Of a stretch of DNA of 64,000 nucleotides, positions 1-9,241 are shown piece after piece. A program made the position numbers and the translations under genes. The stretch is from Gottfriedia luciferensis (GTDB taxonomy: Bacteria > Bacillota > Bacilli > Bacillales > Bacillaceae_G). Within the stretch, counting starts at the first letter, position 1. The number at the start of each line of letters is the position of its first letter. The notes beneath the pieces were generated by a model. It saw only the letters and a list, made by a program, of their open reading frames with translations. It was not told the origin of the DNA and did no database searches. The DNA lies in the NCBI RefSeq assembly GCF_001712755.1, contig NZ_MDKC01000004.1, positions 114,242 to 178,241 on the forward strand, written 5' to 3'.

Positions 1-528
1 TGGGCGCATTGTTTAACTATTCCTCGAGAATTGTCAGTACAAAATGGGAAATTAATTCAACAGCCAGTGAAGGAGCTTGAGTCACTTCGTAAACAGGAAG
101 CTAGAACAAAAAATATTATTAATAGTGAATTAAAGATGATAAATAGTTTCACAGGAACATCATATGAGATGATTTGTGAGTTTAAAAATATAGATGCATC
201 CGAATTTGGGATTGAATTTAGGACAAGTAAAAAAGAAAAAACGGTATTGACCTATGATGTTATAGAGAAAAAGGTTATACTCGATCGTACTTTTTCTGGA
301 AAAACCATTGATTCTCCTTTTGGAACGATTAGGAAATGTAGTCAGGAATTAAAACAAGATAAAATTAAGATTCATATGTTTGTCGATGTTTCTTCAGTTG
401 AGATTTTCATAAATGATGGTGAAGAAGTAATCACGAGCAGGATTTTCCCAAAAGGAGAAAGCACTGGAATTCGTTTCTTTGCATCACGTGGAAGTGTTAA
501 ACTTCAAGCAGTGAAATGGGATTATTAA
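1..528 (+). CDS. Sucrose-6-phosphate hydrolase (GH32), C-terminal part
   Basis: The gene runs in from the left edge, because the frame is open from base 1 and reads WAHCLTIPREL, the typical GH32 motif that joins the beta-propeller to the C-terminal beta-sandwich. What remains is about 175 residues of that sandwich. Enzymes of this family split sucrose-6-phosphate into glucose-6-phosphate and fructose in the cytoplasm. A fructokinase follows 71 bp downstream on the same strand, which fits a sucrose operon (scrB/sacA type). The catalytic residues lie outside the window, so the substrate is inferred from the fold and the neighbour. Confidence 0.85.
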   Translation, partial: WAHCLTIPRELSVQNGKLIQQPVKELESLRKQEARTKNIINSELKMINSFTGTSYEMICEFKNIDASEFGIEFRTSKKEKTVLTYDVIEKKVILDRTFSGKTIDSPFGTIRKCSQELKQDKIKIHMFVDVSSVEIFINDGEEVITSRIFPKGESTGIRFFASRGSVKLQAVKWDY

Positions 529-599
529 CTTTTTAAAATTTTAATATGTTAAATTTGATGCTGATAAAGTAGAAACTTTAAAAGTGATGAGGTGGAAAA

Positions 600-1568
600 G
601 TGGGACAACTATATTCAATCGGTGAAGTATTAATTGATTTTATTCCTTTACAGAAAGGTAGACCTTTAAAGGATGTTACTTCTTTTGAGCGTGCACCTGG
701 TGGCGCACCTGCAAATGTCGCTGCAGCAGTAGCTAAGTACGGTGGCAGCGCGTCCATGATTACAAAAATAGGAGAAGATGCTTTTGGTGACTTTATATGT
801 GATCAATTATCGGCCGTTGGCGTCAAGACAGATAAAGTTTTAAGAACTACTGATGCTAATACTGGCTTAGCTTTTGTTTCCCTTCGGGAAAACGGTGATC
901 GTGACTTTTCATTTTACAGAAATCCTTCTGCCGATCTATTACTAACTGAGGACGAAGTTAAAGATGAATGGTTTACAAAAAACGATATTCTTCATTTTTG
1001 TTCCGTTGATTTAGTTGAAAGTCCGATGAAGCGAGCTCATTTAAAAGCAATAAAATCAATTATTACAAAAGGTGGAATTGTTAGCTTCGATCCAAATGTA
1101 CGTCTTCCTCTTTGGAAAAACCCCGAGGCATGTAAAAATACTATTTTAGATTTTATTCCTCTGAGTCATATTGTAAAGATTTCTGATGAAGAACTCGAAT
1201 TCATAACTGATATTACAGATGTAGAAGAAGCAATTTCTACTTTATTTAGGGGTGAGGTAAAGGCTATTATTTATACAAAAGGTTCAAAGGGTGCGGAGCT
1301 TTACTTAAAAGATAAAAACTTTGAATCAAAAGGATTCAAAGTTGAAGTACAAGATACAACTGGTGCAGGTGATGCTTTTATTGGGGGGATTTTATTCAAA
1401 TTGCTTGAGAAGAAAGCAACTCAGGTTAATTTAGTGGAATTATTTGAGAAAAACTATCAAGAATTCCTTGCATTTGCAAATGCCAGTGGAGCTCTTACAA
1501 CAACAAGTAAAGGTGCAATTTCTTCCCTTCCAGATCGTGAAACAATTATTCAGTTAATAAATGGATAA
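600..1568 (+). CDS. scrK: Fructokinase, PfkB/ribokinase family
   Basis: This 322-residue protein has the PfkB family layout. The N-terminal GGAPANVA substrate motif is near residue 34 and the C-terminal DTTGAGDAF motif carries the catalytic base Asp258. It should phosphorylate fructose released by the upstream GH32 enzyme to fructose-6-phosphate. The start is GTG at 600, preceded by a GAGGTGG ribosome binding site. The length is normal for the family. The pairing with a GH32 hydrolase makes fructose the most likely sugar, although PfkB specificity cannot be proved from sequence alone. Confidence 0.88.
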   Translation: MGQLYSIGEVLIDFIPLQKGRPLKDVTSFERAPGGAPANVAAAVAKYGGSASMITKIGEDAFGDFICDQLSAVGVKTDKVLRTTDANTGLAFVSLRENGDRDFSFYRNPSADLLLTEDEVKDEWFTKNDILHFCSVDLVESPMKRAHLKAIKSIITKGGIVSFDPNVRLPLWKNPEACKNTILDFIPLSHIVKISDEELEFITDITDVEEAISTLFRGEVKAIIYTKGSKGAELYLKDKNFESKGFKVEVQDTTGAGDAFIGGILFKLLEKKATQVNLVELFEKNYQEFLAFANASGALTTTSKGAISSLPDRETIIQLING

Positions 1569-1703
1569 AAAATTGTTTAATTAATGCAATTGCTGGTCTA
1601 TTATTATGCTTATTAACTTTAATATTCACGGAATAATTTAGTTGTATATATGAAATTATTTCTTTTAATATTATAATTGTAATGTTTCAAATCAAATAAA
1701 TTA

Positions 1704-1745
1704 AAAAGTCGATTTTCAAATTTATGAAAATCGACTTTTATTTTC
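1704..1745 (+). terminator. Rho-independent terminator after fructokinase
   Basis: Perfect 14-bp inverted repeat (arms 1704-1717 and 1726-1739, core AAAAGTCGATTTTC) with an 8-nt loop and a T-rich tail. It lies 135 bp after the fructokinase stop. The first ATG of the SpoVR remnant falls inside this hairpin. Confidence 0.7.
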
Positions 1746-2026
1746 CTATAGTTACGGATAAGGCATGGGAAAATGTAAGAAATCAACTTGTTGTTAGTAG
1801 GGTTAATAGCGGATTCCCATACATCGTTGTTCAAGAAGGTGATTATTTAAAAAATGGGGAGCTTTATTTGAAGCATTCCTATGAAAATATGGAATTAGAT
1901 GTTGAGAAGGTAATGCCGTATATTCATCAGTTGTGGGGTAGAGGGGTACATTTGGAGAAGAACATTGAGAATAAGTCTGTGTTGTTTAGTTATGATGGGA
2001 AGAATATTCATCGGAAGTATATTTGA
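1746..2026 (+). pseudogene. SpoVR family, 5'-truncated remnant (C-terminal end)
   Basis: About 92 residues match the extreme C-terminus of the SpoVR stage V sporulation protein family as I recall it: VTDKAWENVR, VQEGDYLKNGELYLKH, PYIHQLWGR and a terminal SYDGKNIHRKY. Full SpoVR proteins are about 470 residues, so over three quarters of the gene is missing. The only upstream ATG lies inside a terminator hairpin, so this is probably not translated as such. A second SpoVR piece lies at about 10215 and shares the VTD..W.NVR..LVVS..VQEGDYL segment, so the two are separate remnants and not halves of one gene. Confidence 0.7.
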
Positions 2027-2106
2027 TTCTTTAATACAAAAAAGGATATATAAGTGCGCTAAATGAATAAAAATCTTTAAGTCTCACTAATAAGATTAAT
2101 CAAAAG

Positions 2107-2135
2107 ACATCATTCGATTAGAATGGTGTTTTTTA
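2107..2135 (+). terminator. Rho-independent terminator
   Basis: 9-bp stem (ACATCATTC with GAATGGTGT, one G-U pair), 5-nt loop, then a T run. It follows the SpoVR remnant and may be the original spoVR terminator. Confidence 0.6.
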
Positions 2136-2275
2136 TTTTTTTGCTATATTAAAATCTTCAAACAATCTAATGAAATTTTCACTTAATAAAATTATGAAAT
2201 TCATTCAAATTTATAATTACAAAGTGATATTAAATTCAAAGCAAGAATAAGATTTATTGGAAAGAGGTGAACTAT

Positions 2276-2698
2276 ATGTTATCTGTATGCTCGAAAATGA
2301 TAGTTGCATATGATCATTCTGAATTAGGTAAAAAGGCACTAGAAACGGCAATGAGTATAGCAAAACAGGATAAAAGGATCGAATTGGTTGTTATTATGGT
2401 TATTGATATACCATATACCGTTTCTTACTATCGTGTGATGCGTAAGGCAGAACTCTTAGCAGCCAATGAAATACTTATTGAAATTGAGAAAAAGTTAAAT
2501 TCACTGCCAAACAAGTCAAAAACATATGTATTGGAAGGAAACCCTGCTGAAACGATTGTGGATTTTGTTAAGCAAGAAGGCGGTGATCTTGTTGTGATGG
2601 GAAGTCGTGGCTTAAATACATTAAAGGAAATTTTTCTAGGCAGTGTCAGTCATTATGTATTGCAAAAAGCTACTTGCCCAGTATTAATTGTTAGATAA
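2276..2698 (+). CDS. Universal stress protein (UspA family)
   Basis: A 140-residue single-domain UspA protein. It begins MLSVCSKMIVAYDHSE and ends with the ATP-binding signature G-(2x)-G-(9x)-G(S/T) seen as MGSRGLNTLKEIFLGSVSHY, the type of UspA that binds ATP. The start was taken at ATG 2276, because AAAGAGG at 2261-2267 is well spaced for it and the in-frame GTG at 2267 overlaps that site. Members of this family bind nucleotides and are induced in stress or growth arrest. A paralogue follows at 3008, so this is a tandem pair. Confidence 0.9.
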   Translation: MLSVCSKMIVAYDHSELGKKALETAMSIAKQDKRIELVVIMVIDIPYTVSYYRVMRKAELLAANEILIEIEKKLNSLPNKSKTYVLEGNPAETIVDFVKQEGGDLVVMGSRGLNTLKEIFLGSVSHYVLQKATCPVLIVR

Positions 2699-3007
2699 TA
2701 GAGTGCTATTTTATTTATGTATGTATTTACAAAGATTTTGAAATTACTAGAAAGATCATTCTAATTGAAGCTGATAATTTTTACATATTAGGATTTTTAA
2801 ACATTTTTGTACTAACTTTTCCCTCAAAAATTATTTCTATATAGGTCAATTTAATACCTATTAAAACTGTTCTTTAGAATTTAAGTATATTAAGAATCGA
2901 ACTACTTTTACAAATCTAATGTAGTTTTAGTGAATACATCTAAATTATATGATCCTATTGGGACTATATCGAAGTGTTTAGATAATATATTTAGGAGGAA
3001 GAAAAGG
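2699..3007. other. Intergenic gap between the two Usp genes
   Basis: 309 bp of AT-rich sequence with no credible ORF and no strong terminator. The second Usp gene probably has its own promoter here, but I could not identify a convincing -35/-10 pair. The sequence AGGAGGAAG at 2993-3001 is the ribosome binding site of the downstream gene. Confidence 0.4.
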
Positions 3008-3445
3008 ATGTTAAATGTATGTTCAAGAATAGTAGTTCCATATGATAATTCTGAATTAAGCAAAAAAGCATTGGACAGGGCTATCACATTAGCAAAACAA
3101 AATAAAAGTATCGAATTGAATGTCATCACAGTATTTCATGTACCTGTTGATGTTACTAATTACGGTACGTTGAATATAGACGAGATACGCCAAACAGAAT
3201 ATGAGATAGCGAAAATAGCACTTAATGAAGTAAATAAAAAGCTGGAAGAACTTCCTAATCGTACAGAAACATTCGTTTTGGAAGGTATTCCTTCTTGTAC
3301 GATTGTGGATTTTATTAATAGTAATAATGCTGACCTTGTTGTGATGGGTAGTCGTGGTCTAAGTAATTTAAAAGAGTTGTTTTTAGGCAGTGTCAGTCAT
3401 TATGTAGTACAAAAGGTGAATTGCCCAGTATTTATCATTAAATAA
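3008..3445 (+). CDS. Universal stress protein (UspA family), second copy
   Basis: A 145-residue UspA protein, paralogous to the one ending at 2698: the same MLxVCSrivvpYDnSEL start and the same MGSRGLSNLKELFLGSVSHY ATP-binding end. ATG 3008 is chosen because it is directly preceded by AGGAGG and restores the start of the paralogue. The longer frame back to 2930 has no ribosome binding site. The central segment has diverged most, so the two copies may respond to different ligands or conditions. Confidence 0.9.
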   Translation: MLNVCSRIVVPYDNSELSKKALDRAITLAKQNKSIELNVITVFHVPVDVTNYGTLNIDEIRQTEYEIAKIALNEVNKKLEELPNRTETFVLEGIPSCTIVDFINSNNADLVVMGSRGLSNLKELFLGSVSHYVVQKVNCPVFIIK

Positions 3446-3533
3446 TAATCTTTTTAAATTTGATTAAACTTGATGTGCTTTTTTTCTATGTCTAAATTAT
3501 AAAATAAGAAAACGCTCAGGAGGGCGAGAAGCA

Positions 3534-4127
3534 ATGAAAAATAAAAATGTTGGAAGCTATGAAGTTGTTGTTTCTGATAATCCTGTTTCTAATTTTTTAT
3601 TTAACAGTAGTAAATCTGCTTGGATTTGGTTAGTTATACGTATTTACTTAGGGTACGAATGGTTTTCAGCTGGATGGGATAAAATAAATTCAGATGTTTG
3701 GACTGGAGCAAAAGCTGGAGCTGTAGTAAAAGGCTTTACTCAAGGTGCTTTAGCTAAAGCTAATTCTAATGTTCCTCATCCAGATGTAACGGGTTGGTAT
3801 GCAAGTTTTTTAAAGCACACAGTATTACCAAATGCAAAATTCTTTTCATATTTAATAGCTTATGGTGAGGTTCTTGTAGGTTTAGGACTAATTTTAGGTT
3901 TACTAACAGGAATTGCTGCTTTTTTTGGTAGTTTAATGAGTGTAAGCTATTTATTTGCTGGAACGCTTAGTACTAACCCCCTTTTGTTTATTCTAGCTAC
4001 TTGGTTAGTATTAGGATGGAAAGTTGCGGGATGGTATGGATTAGATAGATGGACACTACCGTTTTTAGGAACACCATGGGAAAAAATGGATATAAAAGAA
4101 ACAAAACAAGTTATTAATAAAGTGTAA
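3534..4127 (+). CDS. DoxX family integral membrane protein
   Basis: A 197-residue membrane protein with four predicted hydrophobic helices (about residues 28-45, 100-122, 125-145 and 147-165). It has the DoxX features RxxLGYEWFSAGWDK near the first helix and GEVLVGLGLILGLLTG in the middle. DoxX-like proteins are linked to redox and quinone chemistry, for example thiosulfate:quinone oxidoreductase or the MRC complex with superoxide dismutase. The exact role here is unknown. AGGAGGG lies just upstream of ATG 3534. The gene follows two stress proteins, so a stress or redox role is plausible. Confidence 0.85.
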   Translation: MKNKNVGSYEVVVSDNPVSNFLFNSSKSAWIWLVIRIYLGYEWFSAGWDKINSDVWTGAKAGAVVKGFTQGALAKANSNVPHPDVTGWYASFLKHTVLPNAKFFSYLIAYGEVLVGLGLILGLLTGIAAFFGSLMSVSYLFAGTLSTNPLLFILATWLVLGWKVAGWYGLDRWTLPFLGTPWEKMDIKETKQVINKV

Positions 4128-4151
4128 TTAATGAGATAACAGAAAAGGACT

Positions 4152-4234
4152 AAAACCACCTGTAATGAACTGCACCCTGATTGTTAGCTGTGTCTAACAA
4201 TCGGGGTGCAGTTCATTTTTAGGTGGTTTTTATT
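4152..4234 (+). terminator. Long hairpin terminator after doxX
   Basis: Long inverted repeat: AAAACCACCT at 4152 pairs with AGGTGGTTTT ending 4230. An inner stem contains TGAACTGCACCC against GGGTGCAGTTCA, with a TTGTTAG/CTAACAA tip. A T-rich tail follows. It is symmetrical enough to act in both directions. Confidence 0.75.
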
Positions 4235-4440
4235 TTTCCAATTTTAGGAATTTAAAGTGAAACAACGCCTATGTATTCACCAATCGGCGAGTTTTCTGTA
4301 TAAATAAATAAGTTTTTCATCTGAAATATAAGAAAATCTTATAATTTACCGTTATTATCAAAATTTCTAATTATATTCGAAAATTCTGATAATGTATACT
4401 GATAATAGTAAATGGGGAAGGAGCTCGAATGAGGTCGAAA

Positions 4441-4507
4441 TTTGATAGATTATCAGTTCAGTAAATTTCAGCTAGAACACATCTGAACCTGATCAAATTC
4501 TATCAAA
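4441..4507 (+). ncRNA. Structured leader element upstream of subtilase 1
   Basis: Two nested inverted repeats form one long hairpin: TTTGATAGA (4441-4449) with TCTATCAAA (4499-4507), and inside it ATCAGTTCAG (4452-4461) with CTGAACCTGAT (4483-4493). I do not recognise it as a known riboswitch class. Two further stems follow before the gene: CTGGATA/TATCCAG (4533-4539/4584-4590) and CGAACCAA/TTGGTTCG (4618-4625/4645-4652). The spacing suggests an RNA leader of roughly 280 nt ahead of the protease gene. Confidence 0.35.
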
Positions 4508-4540
4508 ATATTATATTTTGTTTTCTGGAGGACTGGATAA

Positions 4541-4600
4541 ATGGGAATCGAAAAAGCAATTTTTAATATGGATGTCATTAACCTATCCAGGTATTTATGA
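4541..4600 (+). CDS. Possible 19-residue leader peptide
   Basis: A short frame, MGIEKAIFNMDVINLSRYL, starts at ATG 4541 with GGAGG at 4527-4531, a good distance upstream. It sits between the arms of the CTGGATA/TATCCAG inverted repeat in the leader of the first subtilase gene. Translation of this frame could alter folding of the leader. There is no homology evidence, and short frames with chance ribosome binding sites are common, so this is weakly supported. Confidence 0.25.
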   Translation: MGIEKAIFNMDVINLSRYL

Positions 4601-4717
4601 AAGATATATCGTTTATACGAACCAAGCTAATCCATCGGAAAGTGTTGGTTCGTAACGAAAGAGTTATAGCAATTAGTCTTCTTACAAAAAAATTAAATAA
4701 ATGGGGAGAACTGGGGA

Positions 4718-7700
4718 ATGAAGAGAAAGCAAACTAAATTACTAGTTGGCGCGCTAACTACTAGTATCGTATTTTCACAATCACAAATGGTTAACGTATT
4801 TGCACAAAGCCCAACAAAATTAGATGAAGCTGTAGCAAAACTTAACACAACCACTAATAGTGACGCTAACACTAACGAAGAAAGCAAATTGAATCTAACT
4901 GCAGAACAACGTCAAGCTCTTGAGAATATTGATAAGTTCAATGCACAAGGACTTCAGTTATCTGACGACGTGAATTTAGATAGTTCAAAACCTGTGTCAG
5001 TTATCGTAGAGTTCAAAAGCAAACCGAAGAAAGTTGCTTTACTTGAAGCAGCAGCAAACGGACAATCTCTATCTTCTACAACAGCACAAAGTGATGTAGA
5101 TTCAGATCATGCAACATTTGAAACTGATTTAGACAATGCATTCCAAACAAAGTCAGATGGAACGTACAGAGTCAATCGTACATTCAAAACTGGATTCAAT
5201 GGTGTATCACTACAAGTTCCTGCAAACAAACTAAAAGAGTTAGTAAAATCAGGAGCAGTTAAAGCAATCTATAGTAACCAAACTATTCAATTAAATGATC
5301 CTAAAGTGCCTGATTCACAAATCGCTTCTGGAGCAGATACAAAAACCGCTTCTACTGGAGTAGATACACATGGAATGGCAGCAGAACGTTCTTATCTTAA
5401 AATTGACCAATTACACAAAGAAGGTTTCACTGGTGCAGGAATTAAAGTAGGTATTCTTGATACAGGGATTGACTATAACCACCCAGACTTAAAAGACGCT
5501 TACAAAGGCGGTTATGATTTCGTTAACAATGATAATGACCCAATGGAAACAACTTATGCTGATTGGGTAAAAGCTGGCAAACCAAGTATCAATGGTGGTG
5601 GTGCTGAATCTTACTACACTGAACATGGTACCCACGTAGCTGGTACAATCGGAGGTCGTGGAAAAGCTGACAGTAACTATTCAACGACAGGTGTTGCTCC
5701 CGACGCGAGTATTTATTCATATCGTGTACTTGGTCCAGGTGGTTCAGGAACAACGGATGATATCATTGCTGGTATCGATAGAGCTATTACAGATGGAATG
5801 GATGTTATCAATCTATCATTAGGTGCACCTTACAATGATCCATTAAGCCCTGAAAGTATCGCACTTAACTATGCAGTACTAAGCGGTGTAACATCTATTG
5901 TTGCTGCAGGTAACTCTGGAGATGCAATGTACACTGTAGGAAATCCTGGGAATGCTGCTTTAGCATTATCAGTTGGTGCAAGTGATGTGCCAACAACGAT
6001 CCCAACAATGAAAGGTAACGACGATACTGCGAGCTATGGAATGCAGTTATTAGCAAAAGGATTTGACGATGATTTAAATAGCTTAAAATCTAAATCATTC
6101 CCAATAGTAAACGTGAATTTAGGCCAATCTTGGGATTACTGGGGTGCAAATACTCGAGTAGATGGAAAAGTGGTATTAGTTCAACGTGGTTCAAATACAA
6201 TTAATGATAAAATTTTACAAGCAAAACTACGTGGCGCTGCTGCAATACTTGTGTACAACAACGTTGATGGTGTAATGCCTTTCTATTTAGCAGAAGGTCA
6301 AGACTTCATCCCTTCATTTAACTTAACAATGGCAGATGGCACTGCATTAAAACAACAAATCGCAAGTGGTAAAACAACATTCACTTTTAGCGATTTAAGT
6401 TCAATTACAACAAAAGGTGATGAGTTAGCATCATTCAGTTCACGTGGACCATCTCGAGTAACTTATGATATTAAACCAGAAGTCACTGCACCAGGTGTAA
6501 GTGTGTTATCAACTGTTCCTGGATATGTTCATAGTCCAACTAATCCGACTGATTATACCCATGCATATGATCATATGTCAGGAACATCAATGGCAACTCC
6601 GTTTGTAGCAGGTGTCGCTGCATTATTAAAACAAGAGAACCACAATCTACAACCAGAAGATATCAAAGCTTTACTAATGAATACAGCTGATCCATTAAGT
6701 AACACTTACTCTGTTTACGAAGTTGGTGCAGGACGAGTTGACCCGTACCGAGCTTTACATTCTTCTGTAGAAATCAAAGTAAAAGATAAAACGCCAATCG
6801 TGATTAACGGAGAAACACAATATATCAAAGAAACAACAAGTGCATTAAGTTTCGGTAATGTAGCATACACTGGCAAAGATTTAGTGAACACTCGTGCAAT
6901 GACAATCGAGAACAATAGCCTTACACCAAAAACGTTTGATGTGAAAGTTACGTATCAAACAGATGTAAGAGGTTCAAAAGACGCAGTGAAAAACGGTGTA
7001 TCAGTTTCCTTAGATCCTTCATTCAAAGTACCTGCATATGGCAAAGTGACTAAGAATGCAATTTTAACAATTCCGAAAGCTGCTGAAAAGGGTATCTATG
7101 AAGGTTATGTAACTTACACAAACCATAACGACTCAACTGAAACATATCGTGTTCCATTCGGAGTTCATTTCGTTGAAGAAGGAATTAAAGACTTTACTCT
7201 TTCTCGTAACTCACTCACGAATGACCGAAATCAATTAACGAGTCCGATTATGAGTCCATCTTTATCTGCAACAATGACACTGAATTCTCACATGAGATAT
7301 GTAAAAGTAGTTCTTTCAGATGCAAAAACAGGTGAAGATTTAGGTATTGCAAATACGTTTGATGGAATGGGTTACCAAGAAGGTAAAACATATTTCTTCG
7401 TTCCGTTCTCAGGGTTTATCTATCCGTTTGCTGATAAAGAACACAAAACGATCAACAAAGTTGCAACATTACCAAGAGAAGGTCATTACAAACTAAAACT
7501 TGTTGGTGTAAATGATGATGGTCAAGAATTTGTGAATGCCCAAGATCTGTTCATTGATAATACTGCTCCTGATAAGTTTGAAATGAAAGTACAAGGGGAA
7601 AAAGAAGGAAGTCCTTTCGTTGAATACAAGAAAGGTACAACATCAATTCCTGTTACAGCTTCTATCCATGATCAAATGGTTGATCAAATGAGAGCAGCTG

Positions 7701-8941
7701 GTATCAACATTAATCAAGGTACAGTAGGTATCCCTTATGCTTGGAACAGCAATTCAATCAATGGAAAACTAACATTAGATGAAAACGGAAACGGGTCAGA
7801 CAGCGTTGCAGTTCAGACAAACTCACCGATTACACAGGTGCTATTCGTTGGAGGCGACCAAGGAACGAATGCAAATGCTCAAGAAATGTACTACCTTGTT
7901 GAAGATACGTATTCATATGTATATGGTATGCCACAAGGTCCTACTAGACATAAACAAATGATTACACATGTTGGAGATACAAGATCAACTACACTAACTG
8001 CTTATAATGTAACAAAAGTAAAATCAGCTGTTTATACTTTTTCTGCTAATTCGGTTGATACAAGCATTGAAAGCGTTAAATTAAATCCTGCAGCTGAGGC
8101 TTTAGGTGGAGTTTTAACAACAACAAATACTACTGCTAATACTGTTAATGGTCCAGTAGTTACAGTAAAAGCAACAGTTACGTTTGATGGTTCTAAAGAA
8201 GTAACAGGTGACATCCCAATGGTTGATGTAGCAGTTAAAATTCAAGATATTCAAAAACCTACTCTAGGTTCAAGTTTACTTCTTAATTCTACAAAAATCA
8301 CAGACGTTAATGGTGGTGTAACTCAACCTTGGGGAACATTCCCTAGAATCGTGATTTTACCGAAGTTCGCTGCTTTAGGTGGTTATGTATATGCTCAAGG
8401 ATTATTTAAGAATGGTCAGTTCGATAGTACTACAACTAAAGATTATACAACAGCAGGAATAAAAGCGTACGTTCAAGATAAAGATGGAAAAACGTATAAT
8501 GGCACAATCGCTAAGAATGGTCAGTTCTATGTAAATGGTTTACCAATTACTCATGATGATATGTCAATTGTGTTTGATGTCCCTGGACACTTTACAACAT
8601 ACACTGATTTCCATGGAATGTACGGAAATTTAGATGGTGAAGAGTATGGTGTATCTGGTTACATTGGTTCAGATGTTTATACAGCTACAGCAGGAGACGT
8701 TAATAAAGATAATGTAATCGACATAATGGACGCACTGGCGATCCAAACGTATTGGGGAACAAATAAACGTAGTGCAGATATTAACGGCGACGGAACAGTT
8801 GACGTTAATGACTTTGCTTATGTGTACTACAACTACGGACTTGGTAACCCAACAAATCCAAATCCAAATCCAAAAGCTAAGAAAACGTACAAAGGTCAAA
8901 CGTTAGAAAGCATTATTAAACAATTAGGTCTAGATAATTAA
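4718..8941 (+). CDS. Secreted subtilisin-like protease with dockerin domain (copy 1)
   Basis: A 1407-residue S8 peptidase, Vpr-like but longer. The order is: signal peptide (about 1-30, ending VFAQS), an inhibitor-I9-type propeptide (about 90-200), and the catalytic domain with Asp248 (ILDTGIDYNHPDL), His306 (EHGTHVAG) and Ser624 (GTSMATPFVAG). A PA domain is inserted between His and Ser (about 470-580). Beta-sandwich/Fn3-like domains follow, then a type I dockerin from about 1325 with two intact calcium loops (DVNKDNVIDIMD and DINGDGTVDVND). A conserved tail ends YKGQTLESIIKQLGLDN. It should be an extracellular protease. Three paralogues lie at 46-59 kb. No cohesin-bearing scaffold gene is in the window. 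Confidence 0.93.
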   Translation: MKRKQTKLLVGALTTSIVFSQSQMVNVFAQSPTKLDEAVAKLNTTTNSDANTNEESKLNLTAEQRQALENIDKFNAQGLQLSDDVNLDSSKPVSVIVEFKSKPKKVALLEAAANGQSLSSTTAQSDVDSDHATFETDLDNAFQTKSDGTYRVNRTFKTGFNGVSLQVPANKLKELVKSGAVKAIYSNQTIQLNDPKVPDSQIASGADTKTASTGVDTHGMAAERSYLKIDQLHKEGFTGAGIKVGILDTGIDYNHPDLKDAYKGGYDFVNNDNDPMETTYADWVKAGKPSINGGGAESYYTEHGTHVAGTIGGRGKADSNYSTTGVAPDASIYSYRVLGPGGSGTTDDIIAGIDRAITDGMDVINLSLGAPYNDPLSPESIALNYAVLSGVTSIVAAGNSGDAMYTVGNPGNAALALSVGASDVPTTIPTMKGNDDTASYGMQLLAKGFDDDLNSLKSKSFPIVNVNLGQSWDYWGANTRVDGKVVLVQRGSNTINDKILQAKLRGAAAILVYNNVDGVMPFYLAEGQDFIPSFNLTMADGTALKQQIASGKTTFTFSDLSSITTKGDELASFSSRGPSRVTYDIKPEVTAPGVSVLSTVPGYVHSPTNPTDYTHAYDHMSGTSMATPFVAGVAALLKQENHNLQPEDIKALLMNTADPLSNTYSVYEVGAGRVDPYRALHSSVEIKVKDKTPIVINGETQYIKETTSALSFGNVAYTGKDLVNTRAMTIENNSLTPKTFDVKVTYQTDVRGSKDAVKNGVSVSLDPSFKVPAYGKVTKNAILTIPKAAEKGIYEGYVTYTNHNDSTETYRVPFGVHFVEEGIKDFTLSRNSLTNDRNQLTSPIMSPSLSATMTLNSHMRYVKVVLSDAKTGEDLGIANTFDGMGYQEGKTYFFVPFSGFIYPFADKEHKTINKVATLPREGHYKLKLVGVNDDGQEFVNAQDLFIDNTAPDKFEMKVQGEKEGSPFVEYKKGTTSIPVTASIHDQMVDQMRAAGININQGTVGIPYAWNSNSINGKLTLDENGNGSDSVAVQTNSPITQVLFVGGDQGTNANAQEMYYLVEDTYSYVYGMPQGPTRHKQMITHVGDTRSTTLTAYNVTKVKSAVYTFSANSVDTSIESVKLNPAAEALGGVLTTTNTTANTVNGPVVTVKATVTFDGSKEVTGDIPMVDVAVKIQDIQKPTLGSSLLLNSTKITDVNGGVTQPWGTFPRIVILPKFAALGGYVYAQGLFKNGQFDSTTTKDYTTAGIKAYVQDKDGKTYNGTIAKNGQFYVNGLPITHDDMSIVFDVPGHFTTYTDFHGMYGNLDGEEYGVSGYIGSDVYTATAGDVNKDNVIDIMDALAIQTYWGTNKRSADINGDGTVDVNDFAYVYYNYGLGNPTNPNPNPKAKKTYKGQTLESIIKQLGLDN

Positions 8942-8949
8942 TTTAATTG

Positions 8950-8992
8950 GTAACCTGGATAGCTTCTGCTGTTCAGGTTACTCCATTTTTTA
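8950..8992 (+). terminator. Terminator after subtilase 1
   Basis: Stem GTAACCTG (8950-8957) with CAGGTTAC (8974-8981), then a T-rich stretch, directly after the protease stop codon. Confidence 0.65.
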
Positions 8993-9021
8993 ATATTCAG
9001 GTTGTAGCACTATCTATAGCA

Positions 9022-9081
9022 GTTAAAAAGTATAAAGGTGTTAATTTAGAATCAGTTAAAAGTCAATTGAGATTACAAATT
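9022..9081 (+). pseudogene. Remnant of a further dockerin-subtilase: C-terminal tail only
   Basis: The frame reads VKKYKGVNLESVKSQL, which matches the conserved last 20 residues of the four subtilases (for example VKRYKGKELADIKSELGIQ in copy 3). No upstream catalytic or dockerin sequence remains, and the frame runs on past the usual end. It lies between the terminator of subtilase 1 and a second terminator at 9128. The simplest reading is that another tandem copy once stood here and was deleted down to its tail. Confidence 0.5.
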
Positions 9082-9127
9082 AGAAAGCTCTGGAAAAAAA
9101 TTCAGAATTTGTCTTCACACTGTAAGT

Positions 9128-9158
9128 CTGTTCTCAATACTTGAGAACAGGCTTTTCA
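9128..9158 (+). terminator. Rho-independent terminator
   Basis: 10-bp stem CTGTTCTCAA (9128-9137) with TTGAGAACAG (9141-9150), a 3-nt loop and then GCTTTTC. It probably belonged to the lost subtilase copy. Confidence 0.65.
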
Positions 9159-9241
9159 TTATATTTAAAATAATTGTAAAAAAAATAATAAAGAAAATAT
9201 AGTTTGTAGTATACTAATAACGTTGTTAGAAGGAGAAGATT

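Noticed and set aside
1724..2026. Intact 100-residue gene
   Set aside because: The start codon lies in a terminator hairpin and the sequence is only the end of SpoVR, so it is treated as a remnant.
4381..4717. Known riboswitch (cyclic-di-GMP, TPP or SAM type) upstream of subtilase 1
   Set aside because: Stems exist, but the conserved core nucleotides of these classes could not be matched by eye, so it is listed only as an unclassified structured leader.
8947..9144. Intact 65-residue gene
   Set aside because: The frame runs through a terminator hairpin and only its middle resembles the protease tail, so it is a remnant.
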